This document shows positions 25,793-35,320 of a DNA stretch of 64,000 nucleotides, in pieces. A program made the translations under genes and the position numbers. The stretch covers positions 491,501 through 555,500 of the forward strand of contig NZ_JAUMKD010000002.1 of the NCBI RefSeq assembly GCF_030519475.1, written 5' to 3'. Under the pieces are notes generated by a model. That model was not told the origin of the DNA and searched no databases. It worked only from the letters and a program-made list of their open reading frames with translations. Within the stretch, counting starts at the first letter, position 1. Each line of letters begins with the position of its first letter. The stretch is from Micromonospora sp. C28SCA-DRY-2 (GTDB taxonomy: Bacteria > Actinomycetota > Actinomycetes > Mycobacteriales > Micromonosporaceae).

Positions 25793-27556
25793 TCAGGAGA
25801 GCGGCGGGTAGGCGTTCTGCATGAGCTGCGCGAACTGTGCGGGGAACCAGGCGCCGGAGATCGGGGCGTCCGGCAGGGCCCCGGTGGGGTTGTTGCCGTT
25901 GCGCGCGTTGCCGGTGTACGTCGGGTCGCACATCCGGTCGAAGCCCTTGCCCTCGTTGTTCGGGATCTCCCGGCTGGAGCCGTCCGACTCACCCGGCGGC
26001 TTGACCCAGACGTACGCGTCGATGCCCGGCTCCGGCGCGGCCTTCGGGCGCTCGCCCAGACCGGCCCCGGACTGGTTGCACCAGTTGCCGGGGTGGATCC
26101 GCCGGTCCACCCGGCCACCGTTGACGTAGTCGTTGACGTTGGTCATCGGACCCGGGCCGGTGGGCCGGGCGGAGCCGCCCCAGCCGTTGCGGGAGGTGTC
26201 GATCAGCATGCCGATCCCGCTGTCGAAGCCGACCTGGACCAGCTTGTTGCGGAAGGCCTGGGCGAAGGACAGCTCGTCGACGTACTGGTTCCAGTCGATC
26301 CAGGTGGACTGCCGCACGGTCTGGCCGTTCACCGTGTCGGTCACCTTGACGTACGGCTCGCGCAGGGCCGAGTAGTTGGCCGTGTTCACGATGAAGCCGT
26401 GCACGTTCGCCACCGTGCTGCCGGAGGCGACCGCGGCGCTCTTCAGCATGTCGGCGGTCGGGCCGAAGTTGCTGTCCCAGCCGATCCAGCCGTGGTGCGC
26501 GGCGTCGATGTAGTTGTAGACGTTGCCGATCGCGCCGAGCTTGGCCAGCGCGTAGCCGACCCCGTTGACGTACGCGCCGTTGGCCTTCACGGTGTCGCAC
26601 ATCGTGGTGCCGCCGGGCTGGCCGGAGGTGTTGGTCACCAGGTTCGGCAGTGAGTCGATCTCGATGATGTTGATGATCCGCAGGTTGGCGTACTTCGGGT
26701 CGCCCTGGATCGCGGCGATCGGGTCGATGTACTCGGCCTTGTACTTCGGCAGCTCGTCCGGGCCGAGCTCACCGTTGGAGGCGAGCGCCGCGCAGTCCCG
26801 ACCGGGCAGGTTGTAGATGACGAACTGGATGTAGTTGGCGCCCTGGCGCAGCGCCTCGTCCAGGTGGTCCCGTACTCCCATGGCGCCGTTGGAGCTGCTG
26901 TCCGGCGTGCCGTTGATGGCGGCGATCCGGTCCAGCCAGACCGCTGTGGGGTTGTTGGAGACCCGGTTGCCGCCGGCGACCGACTCGGCCTTGGCCTTCC
27001 ACTCCGGGTTCACGTAGCCCCGGGCGTTCAGGTACGGGTTGTCCACCCGGTTGCCGGGCGGCGGGGTCGTGGGGGGCGGGGTGGTCGGCGGCGGCGTGGT
27101 GGTGGGCGGCGGGGTGGTCGGGTTCGTGCCGCCGTTGCAGGTCACCCCGTTCAGGGTGAACGAGGTCGGCTTCGGGTTGCTACCGCTCCAGGCCCCGTTG
27201 AAGCCGATGCTGATGGTGGCCCCGCTGGCCAGCGAGCCGTTGTACGACTCGTTCTGCGCGGTGACGTTCTGGCCGGACTGCGCCCACCGGGCCGACCAGC
27301 CCTGCTGCACGCGCTGGCCGCCGTCCGGGAACGTGAAGCCGAGCGTCCACCCGTTGAGCGCGTCGCCGATGTTCCTGATGTTGACGGTGGCGGTGAAGCC
27401 GCCTGGCCAGTCGTTGGTCGTGTACGTCACCGCACACTGGGTCGCGGCGTGGGCGACGGTGACCGGAAGGGTCACCAGCCCGCCCGCGACCAGGGTGCCC
27501 GCGCCGGCGAGCGCGAGGGCCCGGCGTGGGCCGGACATCCTTCTCCACACGTTCAT
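25793..27556 (-). CDS. Secreted GH6 cellulase (cellobiohydrolase type) with CBM2
   Basis: A 587-residue secreted enzyme. A signal peptide (about 1-38, ending AHA) is followed by a family 2 cellulose-binding module (about 40-138, CAVTYTTNDWPGGFTATVNI to NGVTC) and a Pro/Thr linker (about 142-165). The catalytic glycoside hydrolase family 6 domain follows. GH6 signatures are YNLPGRDCAALASNGE (catalytic acid) and IINIIEIDSLPNLV. The EIDSLPN form and the long loops match exo-acting cellobiohydrolases such as Cel6B. It hydrolyses beta-1,4-glucan from the non-reducing end with inversion. ATG 27556 has AAGGAG at correct spacing. A CebR-like operator lies about 250 bases upstream, implying cello-oligosaccharide induction. 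Confidence 0.95.
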   Translation of the reverse strand: MNVWRRMSGPRRALALAGAGTLVAGGLVTLPVTVAHAATQCAVTYTTNDWPGGFTATVNIRNIGDALNGWTLGFTFPDGGQRVQQGWSARWAQSGQNVTAQNESYNGSLASGATISIGFNGAWSGSNPKPTSFTLNGVTCNGGTNPTTPPPTTTPPPTTPPPTTPPPGNRVDNPYLNARGYVNPEWKAKAESVAGGNRVSNNPTAVWLDRIAAINGTPDSSSNGAMGVRDHLDEALRQGANYIQFVIYNLPGRDCAALASNGELGPDELPKYKAEYIDPIAAIQGDPKYANLRIINIIEIDSLPNLVTNTSGQPGGTTMCDTVKANGAYVNGVGYALAKLGAIGNVYNYIDAAHHGWIGWDSNFGPTADMLKSAAVASGSTVANVHGFIVNTANYSALREPYVKVTDTVNGQTVRQSTWIDWNQYVDELSFAQAFRNKLVQVGFDSGIGMLIDTSRNGWGGSARPTGPGPMTNVNDYVNGGRVDRRIHPGNWCNQSGAGLGERPKAAPEPGIDAYVWVKPPGESDGSSREIPNNEGKGFDRMCDPTYTGNARNGNNPTGALPDAPISGAWFPAQFAQLMQNAYPPLS

Positions 27557-28178
27557 GCCACTGATCTCCTTGGGCGAGACCGGACCCGCGAACGGCCCGG
27601 CACGGTGGTCCGATGGGCGTCCTGCGCGGACGACCGCCGGCGCCAACGGGATTCCTTCGGGGGGCGCCCGACCCGGACGGGCGGTGGTGGTGGTGCGATG
27701 ACCGGCGACCGCCGGCCCGGGCGGGACGTCGTCCGGCGGACCGGTGCCCTCGACTCCTGCCTGCTGCGCGGTGTGGCTCCCCGAACCGCGTGCCGCCGAT
27801 TCTTGCATGGGAGCGCTTCCATGGCAATGCCTCTATGTCTCCCGCTCGACCGCCCGCCGGGTCCGGCGCCCCGAGCCCCGCCGGGTCGGACAATGGCGGC
27901 GGCCACCCCGGCGATGGTCCGGTTCCGCACTCCCCCGAACCCGGACGATCCCGTCGAGTCACCCCGGCGAGCGCCGGACGGACCCCTAGCGCGCCAGGGG
28001 TCGGGAACCCCGCGACCCCCACCAGTCGGCGGCACATGCGATGAAAGCCGCTTACCACCCCTATAGCCCTCATCCCCGTCAAACTCTTAAACACGAATCT
28101 TTCCTCTCATAGGTCGTGAAACGGTCTAACGTCGGTCCTAGCTCGGATGTGGCCGAGCCGAGGACAACAGGGGATGGA
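27557..28178. other. 622-base intergenic region between divergent genes
   Basis: Contains the CebR-like operator at 27808-27821. Towards the right side there is an AT-richer stretch (about 28041-28140) with a -10-like TAACGT at 28127-28132 for the repeat protein gene. No coding frame here has convincing features. Confidence 0.6.
27808..27821. promoter_or_regulatory. CebR-like operator of the cellulase gene
   Basis: TGGGAGCGCTTCCA matches the published 14-bp CebR/CelR palindrome TGGGAGCGCTCCCA with one change. It sits inside a longer symmetric CATGG...CCATG. CebR is a LacI-type repressor relieved by cellobiose. Confidence 0.8.
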
Positions 28179-29228
28179 GTGACGCAGGTCATGGGTAAGA
28201 AGATGCTCGGAAAGGTCGTCGCGGGCGCCGCCCTCGGCGGTGCCTCGCTGCTGGTGTTCTCGCCGGCGGTCGCGTACGCCGACGGTCACCACGACGACAA
28301 GGACGGCAAGGTCTTCGCCAAGCCGCACGTGGTCAAGCCCGGCGACGAGGTCAAGCTCCTCGAGGTCTGCGAAGAGCCGCAGAAGCACGCGTACGTGTGG
28401 TCCAAGGTCACCGGCAAGGTCAAGCTCAAGCCGGTCGACGGGCGCGAGGACCACCGTGACTGGCGTGGCGGGGAGGAGGACCGTCGCGACGAGCACGGCA
28501 AGGACCACGAGGACAAGGGCAAGGACCACGACAAGGGCAAGGACCACGAGGACAAGGGCAAGGACCACGACAAGGGCAAGGACCACGAGGACAAGGGCAA
28601 GGACCACGACGGCCGCGGTGACGAGACCGGCAAGCCGCAGCCGAACGGCCAGGGCGGCGGCGCCGCGGACTCCGGCCGCGAGGAGGACCGCAAGGACTGG
28701 AAGGGCGACGAGCACGGCCAGGACGCCGAGCACGGCAGCGACTGGAAGGACCGCGAGGAGTCCGGCCGCGACGGCGACAAGAAGGACCACGAGAACAACG
28801 ACCACGGCGACTACGGCGACTACGGCGACGAGTCCGACCGGGGCGACCACGGCTCGGACTGGAAGGGCCACGACGAGAACGGCAAGGACCACGAGGACGG
28901 CAAGGACCACGAGAACGGCTGGTCCGACGAGGAGTCCGGGGACTACGGCAAGGACGAGGACCGCTGGGAGCACAAGCGTGACTTCGTCTACTACGGCGAG
29001 GCCAAGGTGGACCGGCACGCCAAGCCGGGCCGCTACAAGCTCGAGGGCTCCTGCGGCAAGGGCGAGCTGGTCGTCCTGCCGCGTGGCGGGGTCGACGGTG
29101 GTGACGGTGGCGCCGGCGCCGGCACCGACCGCGAGCTGGCCGCCGCGGGCGCGAGCCTGATCGGCGCCTCCGCGCTGGGCGGCATCGTGCTGCTGCGTCG
29201 TCGTCGGACCGATGCGTCCTACGCGTGA
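28179..29228 (+). CDS. Secreted His/Asp/Lys-rich repetitive surface protein
   Basis: A 349-residue protein. A signal peptide (MGKKMLGKVVAGAALGG to VAYA) precedes a short conserved domain (VVKPGDEVKLLEVCEEP). A long hydrophilic region (about residues 90-265) follows, built from GKDHEDKGKDHDK repeats (39-bp DNA units near 28497-28610) and related Asp/Glu/Lys/His/Trp segments. A second conserved piece (DFVYYGEAKVDRHAKPGRYKL, then SCGKGELVVLP) contains the partner cysteine. A membrane helix and RRRR tail end the protein. The sequence before the helix, ELAAAGAS, resembles a weak LAxTG sorting signal. It overlaps the class F sortase gene. Start GTG 28179 (AGGGGA upstream) or ATG 28191. Metal binding is only an inference. 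Confidence 0.85.
   Translation: MTQVMGKKMLGKVVAGAALGGASLLVFSPAVAYADGHHDDKDGKVFAKPHVVKPGDEVKLLEVCEEPQKHAYVWSKVTGKVKLKPVDGREDHRDWRGGEEDRRDEHGKDHEDKGKDHDKGKDHEDKGKDHDKGKDHEDKGKDHDGRGDETGKPQPNGQGGGAADSGREEDRKDWKGDEHGQDAEHGSDWKDREESGRDGDKKDHENNDHGDYGDYGDESDRGDHGSDWKGHDENGKDHEDGKDHENGWSDEESGDYGKDEDRWEHKRDFVYYGEAKVDRHAKPGRYKLEGSCGKGELVVLPRGGVDGGDGGAGAGTDRELAAAGASLIGASALGGIVLLRRRRTDASYA
28497..28610 (+). repeat. In-frame 39-bp tandem repeats
   Basis: About three consecutive copies of a 39-base unit encoding GKDHEDKGKDHDK, within the surface protein gene. Copies are nearly identical at DNA level, so they are recently expanded or homogenised. Confidence 0.8.
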
Positions 29229-29907
29229 CGTGACGGCGACCCGGGCCGGCGGCCGCCACGGGATTCCGTGGCGCGCCGCCGGCGCGGCCGTCGTCGTCCT
29301 GCTCGCCATGGTGGGCGCCGGCCTGGTCGGCGCGTCGCTCAAGGGCACGCCCGCTCCCCGCCCGCCCCAACCCCTGGCCCAGGCGGCGGCCACGCCGAGC
29401 GCCACGCCGTCGTTCGACACGTACGACGAGGCGCCGGCCGCCGCCGGGCTGCCCCGCTCCACCCCCACCACGATCACGATCCCCCGGATCGGGGTCGACG
29501 CGAGCATCATCTCGTTGGGCACCAACCCGGACGGCACCGTCCAGGTCCCGCCGCTGGAGCGGGCCGAGCTGGCCGGCTGGTACCAGCCGGGACCGAGCCC
29601 GGGCGAGGTCGGCAACGCGGTGATCGTGGGGCACGTCGACTCGGCCAAGATCGGGCCGGCGGTCTTCTTCTCGCTCGGCGCCCTGCAACCCGGGGACACC
29701 ATCACCGTCGCCCGCGAGGACGGCCGGCCGGCTACCTTCACCGTCGAGTCGGTCCAGCGGCACCCGAAGGACGCGTTCCCCACCGAGCTGGTCTACGGCC
29801 CCAGCGACAAGCCCAGCCTGCGGGTGGTGACCTGCGGCGGGGTCTTCGACCAGGCCGCCGGCAGCTACCCCGACAACGTGATCGTCCTGGCCACCATGGC
29901 GGAATGA
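29212..29907 (+). CDS. Class F sortase
   Basis: A 231-residue sortase. An N-terminal membrane anchor (about 20-40) and Pro/Ala linker precede the catalytic fold TITIPRIGVDASI, NAVIVGHVD (catalytic His) and LRVVTCGG (catalytic Cys). Sortases transpeptidate surface proteins onto the cell wall; class F is the common actinobacterial type. No arginine occurs after the catalytic Cys (CGGVFDQAAGSYPDNVIV), although sortases normally have one there. The gene overlaps the repeat surface protein gene by 17 bases, pointing to that protein as its substrate. ATG 29212 is chosen; GTG 29230 is possible. Confidence 0.9.
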   Translation: MRPTRDVTATRAGGRHGIPWRAAGAAVVVLLAMVGAGLVGASLKGTPAPRPPQPLAQAAATPSATPSFDTYDEAPAAAGLPRSTPTTITIPRIGVDASIISLGTNPDGTVQVPPLERAELAGWYQPGPSPGEVGNAVIVGHVDSAKIGPAVFFSLGALQPGDTITVAREDGRPATFTVESVQRHPKDAFPTELVYGPSDKPSLRVVTCGGVFDQAAGSYPDNVIVLATMAE

Positions 29908-29922
29908 CCAGGCAGAGCAGAA

Positions 29923-29963
29923 AGCGGTCCGGCCGGTCGGTTTCACAGACCGGCCGGACCGCT
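29923..29963. terminator. Bidirectional terminator
   Basis: A perfect 16-bp stem (AGCGGTCCGGCCGGTC and complement) with a 9-base loop lies between the convergent sortase and glutamate dehydrogenase genes. Confidence 0.85.
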
Positions 29964-29974
29964 GGGTGGTTCGC

Positions 29975-32900
29975 TCAGGCCGCGGCCGAGGTCCGCACCA
30001 GCGTGCGGATCTGGCGCAGCAGCACCGACAGGGCGGCCAGGTCCGCCCGGGACTCGTCGAACTCGCCCATCGCCCGCTCGGCCCGGTGGATCGAGGTGGC
30101 GTTGGACTGCTCCCACTGCAACACCCGCTCGTGCGGGGGCAGGCTGTCCGGCGTGGAGTCGAGCACCTCCGCGGTGAGCGCGGCCAGCGCGGCGTACAGG
30201 TCGTACCGCAGCGCCATCCGGGCCAGCGTCTGCCAGCGGTCCTCGCGCGGCAGCAGGGAGATCTTCGACAGCAGCGAGTCCACCCGGAACCGGTCGGAGA
30301 GCACGAAGTAGACCGAGGCGACCTCGCCCACGTCGCGCCCGCTGCTGGCCGCCGTCTCGACCACGTCGAGCAGGCCGAAGCTGTACATCAGCCGGGTCGC
30401 CTGCTCGGCCAGGTCACGCGGCAGCCCCCGCTCGGTCATCGAGTCGATGTGCGCCGCGATCGCCTCCCGCTCGCTGCCGTAGAAGAGGTTCTCCAGCCCC
30501 GGCAGCAGCCGGGCCACCCCGTCCCGCAGCCGGGCGATCTCCGCCGGCACGTCGATCGGCGAGCGGCGATTGGTCACCAACCACCGCACCGCGCGGTCGA
30601 GCAGCCGGCGGGTGTCCAGGTAGACGCTGGTCTGCAGCTCCGGGGCGACCTTGTTGTCCAGCGCCTCCACCGCGTCCCAGAGCGCGCCGAGGCCGAACAC
30701 CTCGCGGACCACCACGTACGCCCGGATCACGTCGGCCGCGCTGGCCGCGGTCTCCTCGACCACCCGGAAGACGAACGAGATGCCGCCCCGGTTGATCGCC
30801 TCGTTGACCAGCACCGTGGTGACGATGTCCCGGCGCAGCCGGTGCCGGCCCATCCGGTCGGCGAACCGCTCGCGCATCGGGGTCGGGAAGTAGTTGACCA
30901 GAACCTCGGTGGTCCAGTCCTCGTCCGCCAGCCCCTCGTTCAGGATCTCCTTCTCCAGGACGATCTTGACGTACGCGAGCAGCACGGCGAACTCCGGCGC
31001 GGTGAGCCCGGACTCGCTGCGCACCGCCAGCTCCTCGTCCGGCGGCAGCGCCTCCAGGGCCCGGTCCAGCGCGCCGGAGCGCTCCAGCTCGGTGATCATC
31101 CGGCGGTGCACCGGGAGCAGCGAGGCGGCCTGCGCCTGGGCGTTGTTGATCGCCCGGGCCTGGTCGTAGTTGTCCCGCAGCACCAGCTCGGCGACCTCTT
31201 CGGTCATCTCGGCGAGCAGTTCGTCCCGCTCCGGCACGGTCAGCTCGCCGTCGGCGACCGCCGTGTTGAGCAGGATCTTGATGTTCACCTCGTGGTCGGA
31301 GCAGTCCACCCCGGCCGCGTTGTCGATGAAGTCGGTGTAGATCCGACCGCCGGTCAGCGCGTACTCGATCCGGCCGAGCTGGGTCCAGCCCAGGTTGCCG
31401 CCCTCGCCGGCGACCCGGCAGCGCAGGTTCTTGCCGTCCACCCGGATCGCGTCGTTGGACTTGTCGCCCACCTCGGCGTTGGTCTGGCTGGACGCCTTGA
31501 CGTAGGTGCCGATGCCACCGTTCCAGAACAGGTCGACCGGCGCGGTGAGGATCGCCTTCATCAGCTCCTGCGGGGACAGCTGCGCCACGTCGTCGTCCAG
31601 GCCGAGCCGCTCGCGGACCTGCGGCGAGATCGGCACCGACTTGGCGGTACGCGGGTAGACGCCACCACCAGTCGAGATCAACTCCGGGTTGTAGTCCTCC
31701 CAGGACGACCGGGGCAGCTCGAACAACCGCTTCCGCTCGGCGTACGAGGTGGCGGCGTCCGGGTCCGGGTCGAGGAAGATGTGCCGGTGGTCGAAGGCGG
31801 CCACCAGCCGGATGTGCTCCGACAGCAGCATCCCGTTGCCGAACACGTCGCCGGACATGTCACCGACGCCGACCACCGTGAAGTCCTGGGTCTGGGTGTC
31901 GTGGCCCAGCTCGCGGAAGTGCCGCTTGACCGACTCCCAGGCGCCCCGGGCGGTGATGCCCATCTTCTTGTGGTCGTAGCCGGCGGAGCCGCCGGAGGCG
32001 AACGCGTCGCCGAGCCAGAAGTTGTGCGCCGCGGAGATCTCGTTGGCGATGTCGGAGAACGTGGCGGTGCCCTTGTCCGCCGCCACGACCATGTACGGGT
32101 CGTCGCCGTCGTGCCGGACCACGTCCTCCGGCGGCACGATCTCCCCGCTGAGGATGTTGTCGGTGACGTCCAGCAGCGCCGAGACGAACTCCTTGTAGCA
32201 GGCCACCGCCTCGTCCCGGTCGCCCGGCTTCTGCTTCAGCACGAAGCCGCCCTTGGCGCCCACCGGCACGATCACGGCGTTCTTCACCATCTGCGCCTTG
32301 ACCAGGCCGAGCACCTCGGTGCGGAAGTCCTCCCGCCGGTCCGACCAGCGCAGCCCGCCCCGGGCCACCGGCCCGAACCGCAGGTGCACGCCCTCGAACC
32401 GGGGCGAGTAGACGAAGATCTCGAACTTCGGCCGGGGTGCCGGCAGGTCCGGGATCGCCTGCGGGTCCAGCTTGAAGGCCACGTACGCCTTCGGCCGCCC
32501 GTCCGAGCGCTTCTGGTAGAAGCTGGTACGCAGGGTGGCCTGGATCAGCGTCAGGTACGAGCGCAGGATGCGGTCCTGGTCGAGGCTGGCCACGTCGTCC
32601 AGCGCGGCCCGGATCTCGGTGACCAGCTCGCCGCTGCGCTGCTGCCGCTGCCCGGCGTCCATCGCGCCCGGCACGAACCGGACCTCGAAGAGCTCGACCA
32701 GCAGCCGCGCGATCCGCGGGTAGGCGATGAAGGTCGACTCCATGTAGTCCTGGGAGAAGACCGTGCCCGCCTGCCGCAGGTACTTCGCGTACGCCCGCAG
32801 CACGACCACCTGGCGCCAGGTGAGGCCGGCGCGCAGCACCAGCTCGTTGAAGCCGTCGACCTCGGCCTCGCCCCGCCACGCCGCCGCGAAGGCGTTCTCC

Positions 32901-35032
32901 ACGTGCGGGCGCACCTCGGCCAGTTCCTGGTGCCCCTCGGGTAGCTGGAGCCCGAAGTCGTACAGCCAGATCCGGCCGTCGACCCGCTCCACCTCGTACG
33001 GGTGCTCGTCGACCACCCGGACGCCGAGCGAGTGCAGCACCGGCAGCACGGCGGAGAGCATCATCGGCTCGCCGTAGCGGTAGACCTTGAACCGCACGTC
33101 CATCGGCTCGGCCTGCTCGGCCTCCGCCGGGCGGGCCCCGGGGCGGGGCGCCAGCTGCTTGCGGAACAGGTGCATCTCCAGCTGGCCGGGCTCCTCCAGC
33201 AGCTCCAGCTTGGCCAGGTCCTTCATCGCCTCGTACGGCGTGTGCCCGTCCTTGTAGCCCTCCGGGAAGGCGTCGGCGTACCGGCTGAACAGGTGCTTGG
33301 CCTGCTCGTCGCCGAGCTTGCGCTCCAGCACCAGCCGGTAGTCGTCGTCCCAGAGCCGGGTGGCGTCGGCCAGCTCCTCGGCGAGCAGGTCGGCGTCGAT
33401 GTCACCGGGCGGGCGGTTCGGGTCGGTCCGGACGATGAAGTGCACCCGGGCCAGCATCGACTCGGTCACCCGGGTGGTGTAGTCGACACCCACGCCGTTC
33501 AGCTCGCGCAGCAGGATGTCCTGCATGCGCAGCCGGTTCTGGGTGGTGAACCGGTCCCGGGGCAGGTAGATCAGGCAGGAGATGAACCGCCCGTACGCGT
33601 CCCGGCGCAGGAAGACCCGCAGCTGCCGACGGCCGGCCATGCGCAGCACGCCGATCACCGCGTGGTAGAGGTCGTCGGTCTTGATCTGGAACAGCTCGTC
33701 GCGCGGGTAGGTCTCCAGGATCTGGAGCAGGTCCTTGCCGGAGTGGCTGCGCTGGCTCAGACCGGAGCGGTCGAGCACCTCGGCCACCTTGCGCCGGACC
33801 ACCGGCAGCTCCCGCACGCTGGTGCGGTACGCGGCGGTGGAGAACAGGCCCAGGAAGCGCCGCTCCCCCACCACCTCGCCCGCCTCGTCGAACACCTTGA
33901 ACCCGATGTAGTCGAGGTAGGCCGAGCGGTGCACGGTGGCCCGCGAGTTCGCCTTGGTGATGATCAGCAGGCGCTTCTCGGTGACCCGCTCGTGCGCCTC
34001 GGGCGTCATCGACGACAGCGACCGGGCCTCCGGCGAGTCCTGGCGCAGGATGCCCAGCCCGGTGCCGAGCACCGCCTCCAGCGCCTGGCCGCCGTCCGCA
34101 GCCCGGGTGAGCCGGTACTCGCGGTAGCCGAGGAACGTGAAGTGGTCGTGCGCCAGCCAGCGCAGCAGCTCGACCGAGTCGGTGATGTCCTTCTCCGGCA
34201 CCGGCGGCCGGTTGTCGCTCGTCCGGGCGGCGGCCAGCTCGTCGGCGAGGGAGAGCGCCCGCTGGCGCATCTTCGGCCAGTCCTCGACGGCCTCCCGCAC
34301 GTCGGTGAGCACCCGCTGCAACTCCCGGCGCAGGGTGTCCCGCTCGGCCGCGTCGCGGACCGGGTCGATCTCGATGTGCATCCAGCTCTCGACCAGGTCG
34401 CCGGCGATCGCGTCGTCCGGCTCCACGTCCGCGCAGACCTCGGTCAGCCGGCCGAGCGGCTCGCGCCGGACCACCACCAGCGGGTGGACCAGCAGGTGCA
34501 CGTCGAGGTGGTGCGAGTTGAGCAGGGCGGTCACCGAGTCGACCAGGAACGGCATGTCGTCGGTGACGATCTCGATGACGGTGTGGTGCTGGTCGGCGTC
34601 GGGTTCGTGGATCCGTAGCTTCAGCTCACCCGGGACGCGCTGCCGGGCCAGGTCGCGGTGGGCCTGGGCCGCGGCGAGCATCTCCTCGGCGGTGAAGCCG
34701 ATCAGCTCCTCGTCCGGGGCGAACCGCCAGAAGCGGCTGACCAGGGTCGCCGCGTCGTGGTCGTCCCCGGCGAGCGCGACCGCCTGGGCCACCAGGCGCT
34801 CCGCGTTCGGTACCGGTTCGTCGAGCTCGGTGTCCTCCACGTCCCCCGCCAGCGAATCCGGCGACAGGCCCAGGTCGTAGATGGTGTCGATGCTCGAACC
34901 GGTCATCCCGGTCACTCCTGTGTCGAGTCGGCCGAAACCGTCCCCGTCGGTCGCCGAATCGAAGCTGTCGTCCCGGCTGGTGTCATCCTGCCGGAGGTCG
35001 GGTCCCGGTTTGATCGCCGGACGCCGGTCCAT
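29975..35032 (-). CDS. gdhB: NAD-specific glutamate dehydrogenase, large (about 180 kDa) type
   Basis: A 1685-residue enzyme of the large bacterial NAD-GDH class, which oxidatively deaminates L-glutamate to 2-oxoglutarate in amino acid catabolism. A long N-terminal regulatory region (about 1-750, ACT-like parts) precedes the catalytic core. The core has RFGPVARGGLRWSDRREDF, the substrate lysines in VKNAVIVPVGAKGGFVLK and the NAD-binding VVGVGDMSGDVFGNGM. A long C-terminal helical region follows. Length matches Streptomyces clavuligerus and Mycobacterium homologues. ATG 35032 is preferred because GGGGAG is 8-9 bases upstream; GTG 35041 would add three residues. Monocistronic. Confidence 0.95.
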   Translation of the reverse strand: MDRRPAIKPGPDLRQDDTSRDDSFDSATDGDGFGRLDTGVTGMTGSSIDTIYDLGLSPDSLAGDVEDTELDEPVPNAERLVAQAVALAGDDHDAATLVSRFWRFAPDEELIGFTAEEMLAAAQAHRDLARQRVPGELKLRIHEPDADQHHTVIEIVTDDMPFLVDSVTALLNSHHLDVHLLVHPLVVVRREPLGRLTEVCADVEPDDAIAGDLVESWMHIEIDPVRDAAERDTLRRELQRVLTDVREAVEDWPKMRQRALSLADELAAARTSDNRPPVPEKDITDSVELLRWLAHDHFTFLGYREYRLTRAADGGQALEAVLGTGLGILRQDSPEARSLSSMTPEAHERVTEKRLLIITKANSRATVHRSAYLDYIGFKVFDEAGEVVGERRFLGLFSTAAYRTSVRELPVVRRKVAEVLDRSGLSQRSHSGKDLLQILETYPRDELFQIKTDDLYHAVIGVLRMAGRRQLRVFLRRDAYGRFISCLIYLPRDRFTTQNRLRMQDILLRELNGVGVDYTTRVTESMLARVHFIVRTDPNRPPGDIDADLLAEELADATRLWDDDYRLVLERKLGDEQAKHLFSRYADAFPEGYKDGHTPYEAMKDLAKLELLEEPGQLEMHLFRKQLAPRPGARPAEAEQAEPMDVRFKVYRYGEPMMLSAVLPVLHSLGVRVVDEHPYEVERVDGRIWLYDFGLQLPEGHQELAEVRPHVENAFAAAWRGEAEVDGFNELVLRAGLTWRQVVVLRAYAKYLRQAGTVFSQDYMESTFIAYPRIARLLVELFEVRFVPGAMDAGQRQQRSGELVTEIRAALDDVASLDQDRILRSYLTLIQATLRTSFYQKRSDGRPKAYVAFKLDPQAIPDLPAPRPKFEIFVYSPRFEGVHLRFGPVARGGLRWSDRREDFRTEVLGLVKAQMVKNAVIVPVGAKGGFVLKQKPGDRDEAVACYKEFVSALLDVTDNILSGEIVPPEDVVRHDGDDPYMVVAADKGTATFSDIANEISAAHNFWLGDAFASGGSAGYDHKKMGITARGAWESVKRHFRELGHDTQTQDFTVVGVGDMSGDVFGNGMLLSEHIRLVAAFDHRHIFLDPDPDAATSYAERKRLFELPRSSWEDYNPELISTGGGVYPRTAKSVPISPQVRERLGLDDDVAQLSPQELMKAILTAPVDLFWNGGIGTYVKASSQTNAEVGDKSNDAIRVDGKNLRCRVAGEGGNLGWTQLGRIEYALTGGRIYTDFIDNAAGVDCSDHEVNIKILLNTAVADGELTVPERDELLAEMTEEVAELVLRDNYDQARAINNAQAQAASLLPVHRRMITELERSGALDRALEALPPDEELAVRSESGLTAPEFAVLLAYVKIVLEKEILNEGLADEDWTTEVLVNYFPTPMRERFADRMGRHRLRRDIVTTVLVNEAINRGGISFVFRVVEETAASAADVIRAYVVVREVFGLGALWDAVEALDNKVAPELQTSVYLDTRRLLDRAVRWLVTNRRSPIDVPAEIARLRDGVARLLPGLENLFYGSEREAIAAHIDSMTERGLPRDLAEQATRLMYSFGLLDVVETAASSGRDVGEVASVYFVLSDRFRVDSLLSKISLLPREDRWQTLARMALRYDLYAALAALTAEVLDSTPDSLPPHERVLQWEQSNATSIHRAERAMGEFDESRADLAALSVLLRQIRTLVRTSAAA

Positions 35033-35320
35033 CGGTGCCACTCCCCTCGACCCACCGCGTTGTGGGTCACTCTCCCGCCCAGCCTAGGCCCTCCCGCTTT
35101 GGCGCTTCCGCGGCGGACCTCCGGCCGGACGTCCGGATCGGGACTCTGTCCTTTCACCCGTTGCGGGTACGAGGTTGGCCGGCTCAGGAGTACCCCGCCG
35201 CGCGATGTTCATCACACCGTCACGGGTCCGTCTTCCCGCCCGTCCGCCCCCAACCGGGGACGATGCGGACGGCGGGCGCGTACTAACGTGCAGGCAGTGG
35301 AAGATCCAAGGAGCTGCGCC

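Noticed and set aside
28286-28798. Antisense Ser/Trp/Leu-rich frame over the surface protein repeats
   Set aside because: It is the complement of the Lys/Asp/His repeats; the plus-strand protein has signal peptide, conserved ends and a ribosome binding site.
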